Under the pieces are notes generated by a model, which did not search any database, was not told the origin of the DNA, and saw nothing but the letters and a program-made list of their open reading frames with translations. A program made the translations under genes and the position numbers. DNA of 64,000 bases. It comes from Variovorax paradoxus. Its GTDB lineage: Bacteria > Pseudomonadota > Gammaproteobacteria > Burkholderiales > Burkholderiaceae_C. The DNA is taken from assembly GCF_009755665.1 (NCBI RefSeq), contig NZ_CP046622.1, positions 4,216,001 to 4,280,000 on the forward strand, given 5' to 3'. This document shows positions 61,382 through 64,000 of the stretch, in pieces. Positions within the stretch are counted from its first letter, which is position 1. Each line of letters begins with the position of its first letter.

Positions 61382-62740
61382 TCAGCCGACGGAAAGCCGA
61401 TTGCGACCGGGCGCTGAGACCGCGACCAGCAGGATGCCCGTGACCAGCGAGCACCAGATCACCGCCATTACAGGAAGGGTCCCGCCGCGGTCCAAGATGG
61501 GAATTAGCAGCAGTGGTGCGACCGCCGCGCCGAGCCGGTTGAACGCCCATGCTCCGGCAACCGCCGACGCGCGCAAGCGAGTATCGAAGAGTTCGGTGCC
61601 GTAGATGTTCAGCATTGGTAAATAGACCGCCGAACACAGGAAGAAACTGGCGGTGGCAGCCAGCAGCCATGCCGGTTGGTTGGTGAATTCAAACGCTACT
61701 CCCGACACAAGCATGACTGCTGCGCAGCCCGCTAGCGTGAGGCGCCGATCGAAGCGGTCGATGGCAAAGGCAGCAAGAAGCGTTCCGATGATCGGACCAA
61801 ATGCGGAGAGGCCGACATAGAAGAGCGTATCGGAGAGTTTGAATCCCTTCTGGACCAGCATGGCCCCGATGAGGAGGGGAAAGGCTGCAGTCGACCAAGG
61901 GCTGAGAAAGCAGAGCCCGGCATACTTGGCAAAGCGCAAACGCGTCGATTCGGCCGGGTCGGCGGCTTCGTTCGGTTCCGGCGCTGGAGAAGGAGGAGTT
62001 TTCGAACTGTCCGCCCAACTCGCGGGACGCGAACGCTCGAAACGTTGTAGCGCAATCTCGGCTTCCTGCTCCCTGCCGACGGCGCTCAGCCAACGCGGCG
62101 ACTCCGGCAAGCGACGAAACGCCAGCGCTGCGATCACCGCGCCCAGCGCACCGACCAGCAGGCTCCAACGCCAGCCGGACAGGTTGAGAACCTCGAGCGG
62201 CGTCATTGTGCGTATAAAGAAAACCCCGGCCGGCGCACCTACAAAGGCGATGGCCATGGTTACAAAGATGAGCTTGCCTCGGCTGCGCGCCGGCAAGAGG
62301 TCCGCGAGGTACGCCGTGAGCAGCGGCGGAAAAGCCCCGAGAGTGAGCCCCATGATAGTGCGCGCTAAGGTCAACCACTCGATGCTGACGCTGGCACCAG
62401 CAAGCGCCGCCGTCGCGGCCAGCAACCAAAGCATGCCGGTAAGTACCATCCTGCGACCCATGCGATAGGCGAGCCAGCCGCCGACGGAGGCGCCGAGCAC
62501 CGCCCCTATGTAGACCGAAGACAACAGCCAGGACAAGGACTGGGCGGACGCTGAATATGGTGCGCCCGAGAAGATTGCACCGAATGCACTTCCCAGGCCA
62601 ATTTCATACACGTCGATCGCCAGGCCAAACCCGCTGATCACCAACACGAAGAGATGCAGGCGATTCAGGGGAATTGCGTCCAGGCGCGCAGCGACGCTAG
62701 GTGTGGCAATTGTCAGATGGCGGCTTTTGTGGATTTTCAT
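61382..62740 (-). CDS. MFS transporter, sugar/aromatic acid symporter type
   Basis: 452 residues with about 12 membrane segments and a central hydrophilic loop rich in Pro and Glu near residues 215-240. The inter-helix motif GGWLAYRMGRRMVLTGM near residue 85 and the sixth-segment flank RRLPESPRWLSAVGREQEAE are the sugar-porter/AAHS pattern. The ATG at 62740 follows GGGGGAG and overlaps the stop of the upstream Crp-type gene (ATGA), so the two are co-translated. Substrate not known. Confidence 0.88.
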   Translation of the reverse strand: MKIHKSRHLTIATPSVAARLDAIPLNRLHLFVLVISGFGLAIDVYEIGLGSAFGAIFSGAPYSASAQSLSWLLSSVYIGAVLGASVGGWLAYRMGRRMVLTGMLWLLAATAALAGASVSIEWLTLARTIMGLTLGAFPPLLTAYLADLLPARSRGKLIFVTMAIAFVGAPAGVFFIRTMTPLEVLNLSGWRWSLLVGALGAVIAALAFRRLPESPRWLSAVGREQEAEIALQRFERSRPASWADSSKTPPSPAPEPNEAADPAESTRLRFAKYAGLCFLSPWSTAAFPLLIGAMLVQKGFKLSDTLFYVGLSAFGPIIGTLLAAFAIDRFDRRLTLAGCAAVMLVSGVAFEFTNQPAWLLAATASFFLCSAVYLPMLNIYGTELFDTRLRASAVAGAWAFNRLGAAVAPLLLIPILDRGGTLPVMAVIWCSLVTGILLVAVSAPGRNRLSVG

Positions 62741-63360
62741 GTGCTCCCCCATCGTCTCAGTGCCGTGAAATCGAGAACGGTGATCTTGTTGTGAACAACG
62801 CTTATCGTGCCGCTCGTCACCAGTTTCAAGAGTTCTTTATTGACGCTCTGTCGGGTGACTTGCAGCAGCGCTGCGAGTTCTTCTTGGGTGAGCCGCAAGC
62901 GAAGGCTTACGCTGTGGCCGTCGCTGCTTCCGTAGAGTGCCGTCAATCTTTCGATGGTGGTTGCCAGACGACGAGAAAGCGATCCGACACCCTGCCCGAG
63001 GAGTGAATCGAGGATTTCTCTGTACTGTCTCATCAGCATTTTTGCCATGTCTTCCCATAGCACCGGGTTGGCGTCGAGGATTCGCCGTACTGCGAAGGTC
63101 GGCATCTTCACGATTACCGCGTCGGTGTGCGCGCAAAAGTCGTACGTGACACGCTCCTCATGGCTGTCTGACCGCGTAAATCCGCATAGCGAGCCAGGGC
63201 CGACAAGCGCGACTGGCGTTCGACCCCACTCCAGCGGGATGTAGCCCATCACGGCGTACCCGGAGGCAATCACGAACGTTTCGGGCGCGCCCCGCTCATT
63301 CGATATGACCTCGCCTCTTCCATACCTTTCAAGGCGGGAAGCCGCGAGCAGTTGACTCAT
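62737..63360 (-). CDS. Crp/Fnr family transcriptional regulator
   Basis: 207 residues. The N-terminal cyclic-nucleotide-binding-like barrel has GRGEVISNERGAPETFVIAS near residue 15 and PVALVGPGSLCGFTRSD. The C-terminal HTH is LTQEELAALLQVTRQSVNKE near 160. No Fnr-type Cys cluster is present at the N-terminus. Together with the coupled MFS gene it forms a two-gene unit; the regulator probably controls this transporter. Composition is less GC-rich than the rest of the window. Confidence 0.9.
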   Translation of the reverse strand: MSQLLAASRLERYGRGEVISNERGAPETFVIASGYAVMGYIPLEWGRTPVALVGPGSLCGFTRSDSHEERVTYDFCAHTDAVIVKMPTFAVRRILDANPVLWEDMAKMLMRQYREILDSLLGQGVGSLSRRLATTIERLTALYGSSDGHSVSLRLRLTQEELAALLQVTRQSVNKELLKLVTSGTISVVHNKITVLDFTALRRWGST

Positions 63361-63828
63361 GGAGGAGGCCGGCCGATGTGATTTCCGACGTTGCCACCCA
63401 TGCGCCTAGCGACTCATTCCAGACGCTCCGATATATTTTGTTCATGTACTGTGCCTCGTGCAGATAGGTGAAAACTGGAGGCCAGTCTAGAAACAAGACT
63501 TTCAAAATGAAACTTCTACACCTGCGTGTGCGTCGCCTTTCCGACAGAACTCACCGATCACTTAAGCTGAATTCTTTGGTGCAAAAAGATTGTTAAAAAA
63601 GCGGAACAAACGGTTTTTGAACAGACAACGTTAAGCGGGAATTTTTCACGCTATGAGCATTGCCACCGTCTTCAATGCCCGCTAATAGACAGTGGGGCAG
63701 AGTAGTTCTTGGTCCGCCCAGGCATCGGAAATAAAGTGCCACGCTTCTATTTCTTGCGCGGCATCTCCCTCCGTCTTCAAATGTCCGAACTGCTGCCAAA
63801 TCGATCTACTGAATAGCCGAACGCAAAC
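63361..63828. other. AT-richer intergenic region, no recognised gene
   Basis: No ORF with a credible start and family was found; a minus-strand frame at 63593-63799 lacks support. It holds AT-rich tracts such as GATTGTTAAAAAAGC near 63590 that may form promoters for the beta-lactamase gene to the right or the Crp gene to the left. Confidence 0.5.
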
Positions 63829-64000
63829 GTGAACCGCCGCCATCTCATCCTCTCCCCCCTGCCCCTTCTTGCCTCCACGGTGCTTGCCGCCACAGACATT
63901 CGAGATCGCGCCGCTTGGTCCAAGTTCTTCACAGAGGCCGGTGTCCAGGGCACCGTAGTTGTGGTCGACGACCGGCGAGCACGCGAGTCGACATTTGTGC
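63829..64000 (+). CDS. Class D (OXA-type) beta-lactamase, N-terminal part (cut by window edge)
   Basis: A GTG at 63829 opens a frame that runs to the window edge, 57 codons. The N-terminus RRHLILSPLPLLASTVLAA is a Sec signal. The mature start AAWSKFFTEAGVQGTVVVVD and DDRRARESTFV match the N-terminal strand of class D enzymes such as OXA-2 (W-K-F-F, G-T-x-V-V, D-x-R). The catalytic STFK lies beyond the window, so activity cannot be judged. It stands in the AT-richer end region. Confidence 0.75.
   Translation, partial: MNRRHLILSPLPLLASTVLAATDIRDRAAWSKFFTEAGVQGTVVVVDDRRARESTFV

Noticed and set aside
63620..63640. GTTAAGC-like core near the OXA gene, resembling an integron attC end
   Set aside because: It fits GTTRRRY, but no partner RYYYAAC core with an intervening imperfect hairpin was found upstream, so an integron cassette is not supported.
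63593..63799. 68-codon minus-strand open frame
   Set aside because: No ribosome binding site, no family pattern, and low-complexity coding look; treated as chance.
1..64000. tRNA, rRNA, CRISPR arrays, insertion sequences, prophage genes
   Set aside because: Looked for by motif and repeat pattern on both strands; none was convincing. A tRNAscan or minced run would settle it.

Overview
The window is GC-rich, densely coded DNA that looks like a chromosomal segment of a beta-proteobacterium of the order Burkholderiales, most like Variovorax or a related Comamonadaceae genus. The assignment rests on the gene families (a Bug-type solute receptor, PuuD-type urate oxidation, many LysR regulators, Ala/Pro-rich lipoprotein linkers) and on base composition; it is inference, not a database match. 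No rRNA, tRNA, CRISPR array or insertion sequence was recognised.

Layout. 1-9.8 kb: the end of a PAS sensor gene cut by the window edge, a TetR/glycosyltransferase pair behind a long palindrome, a class C serine hydrolase, a LysR/quinone-oxidoreductase divergent pair, a GH100-like glycosidase and two divergent DJ-1/PfpI-domain genes whose start codons overlap. 9.8-22.5 kb: one long minus-strand block for purine uptake and oxidation (BMP-type nucleoside ABC transporter, AzgA-like NCS2 permease, LysR, XdhA/XdhB, a second LysR). 22.6-29.8 kb: a plus-strand run with a sorbosone-dehydrogenase-like protein, a diheme cytochrome c, both subunits of an indolepyruvate:ferredoxin oxidoreductase, a Bug-type binding protein and a hotdog thioesterase. 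29.9-33.6 kb: a small lipoprotein and the Mg2+ P-type ATPase MgtA behind a leader with two short ORFs and competing hairpins. 34-45 kb: an aldehyde dehydrogenase, then a ureide pathway (glycerate 2-kinase, PuuD, XdhC, UraH, GntR, PuuE, a UraD-AllC fusion, an M20 hydrolase). 45-49.7 kb: alpha/beta hydrolase, class V aminotransferase, amino-acid binding protein, LysR and a SET-domain protein. 49.7-60.1 kb: a tight five-gene minus operon (cupin, ALDH, two FAD oxidoreductases, GNAT) divergent from an NCS1 permease, a hydantoin/allantoin racemase, a second GntR and an NCS2 permease broken by an in-frame TAG. 60.1-64 kb: aldo/keto reductase, then visibly AT-richer DNA with an MFS/Crp pair and the start of a class D beta-lactamase.

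How it works together. Nucleosides and bases enter through the ABC, NCS1 and NCS2 systems. XdhAB, matured by XdhC, makes urate; PuuD, UraH and UraD convert urate to S-allantoin; PuuE and AllC open the ring and release ammonia; glycerate kinase can return the glyoxylate carbon to glycolysis. Four copies of the octamer TGTATACA lie upstream of puuD, between uraH and the first GntR gene, upstream of the NCS1 permease and upstream of the NCS2 permease. This suggests one FadR-subfamily regulon spanning about 20 kb. The least conventional element is the mgtA leader, where a Pro-rich peptide ORF ends one base before an alternative hairpin that excludes the hairpin hiding the mgtA ribosome binding site.
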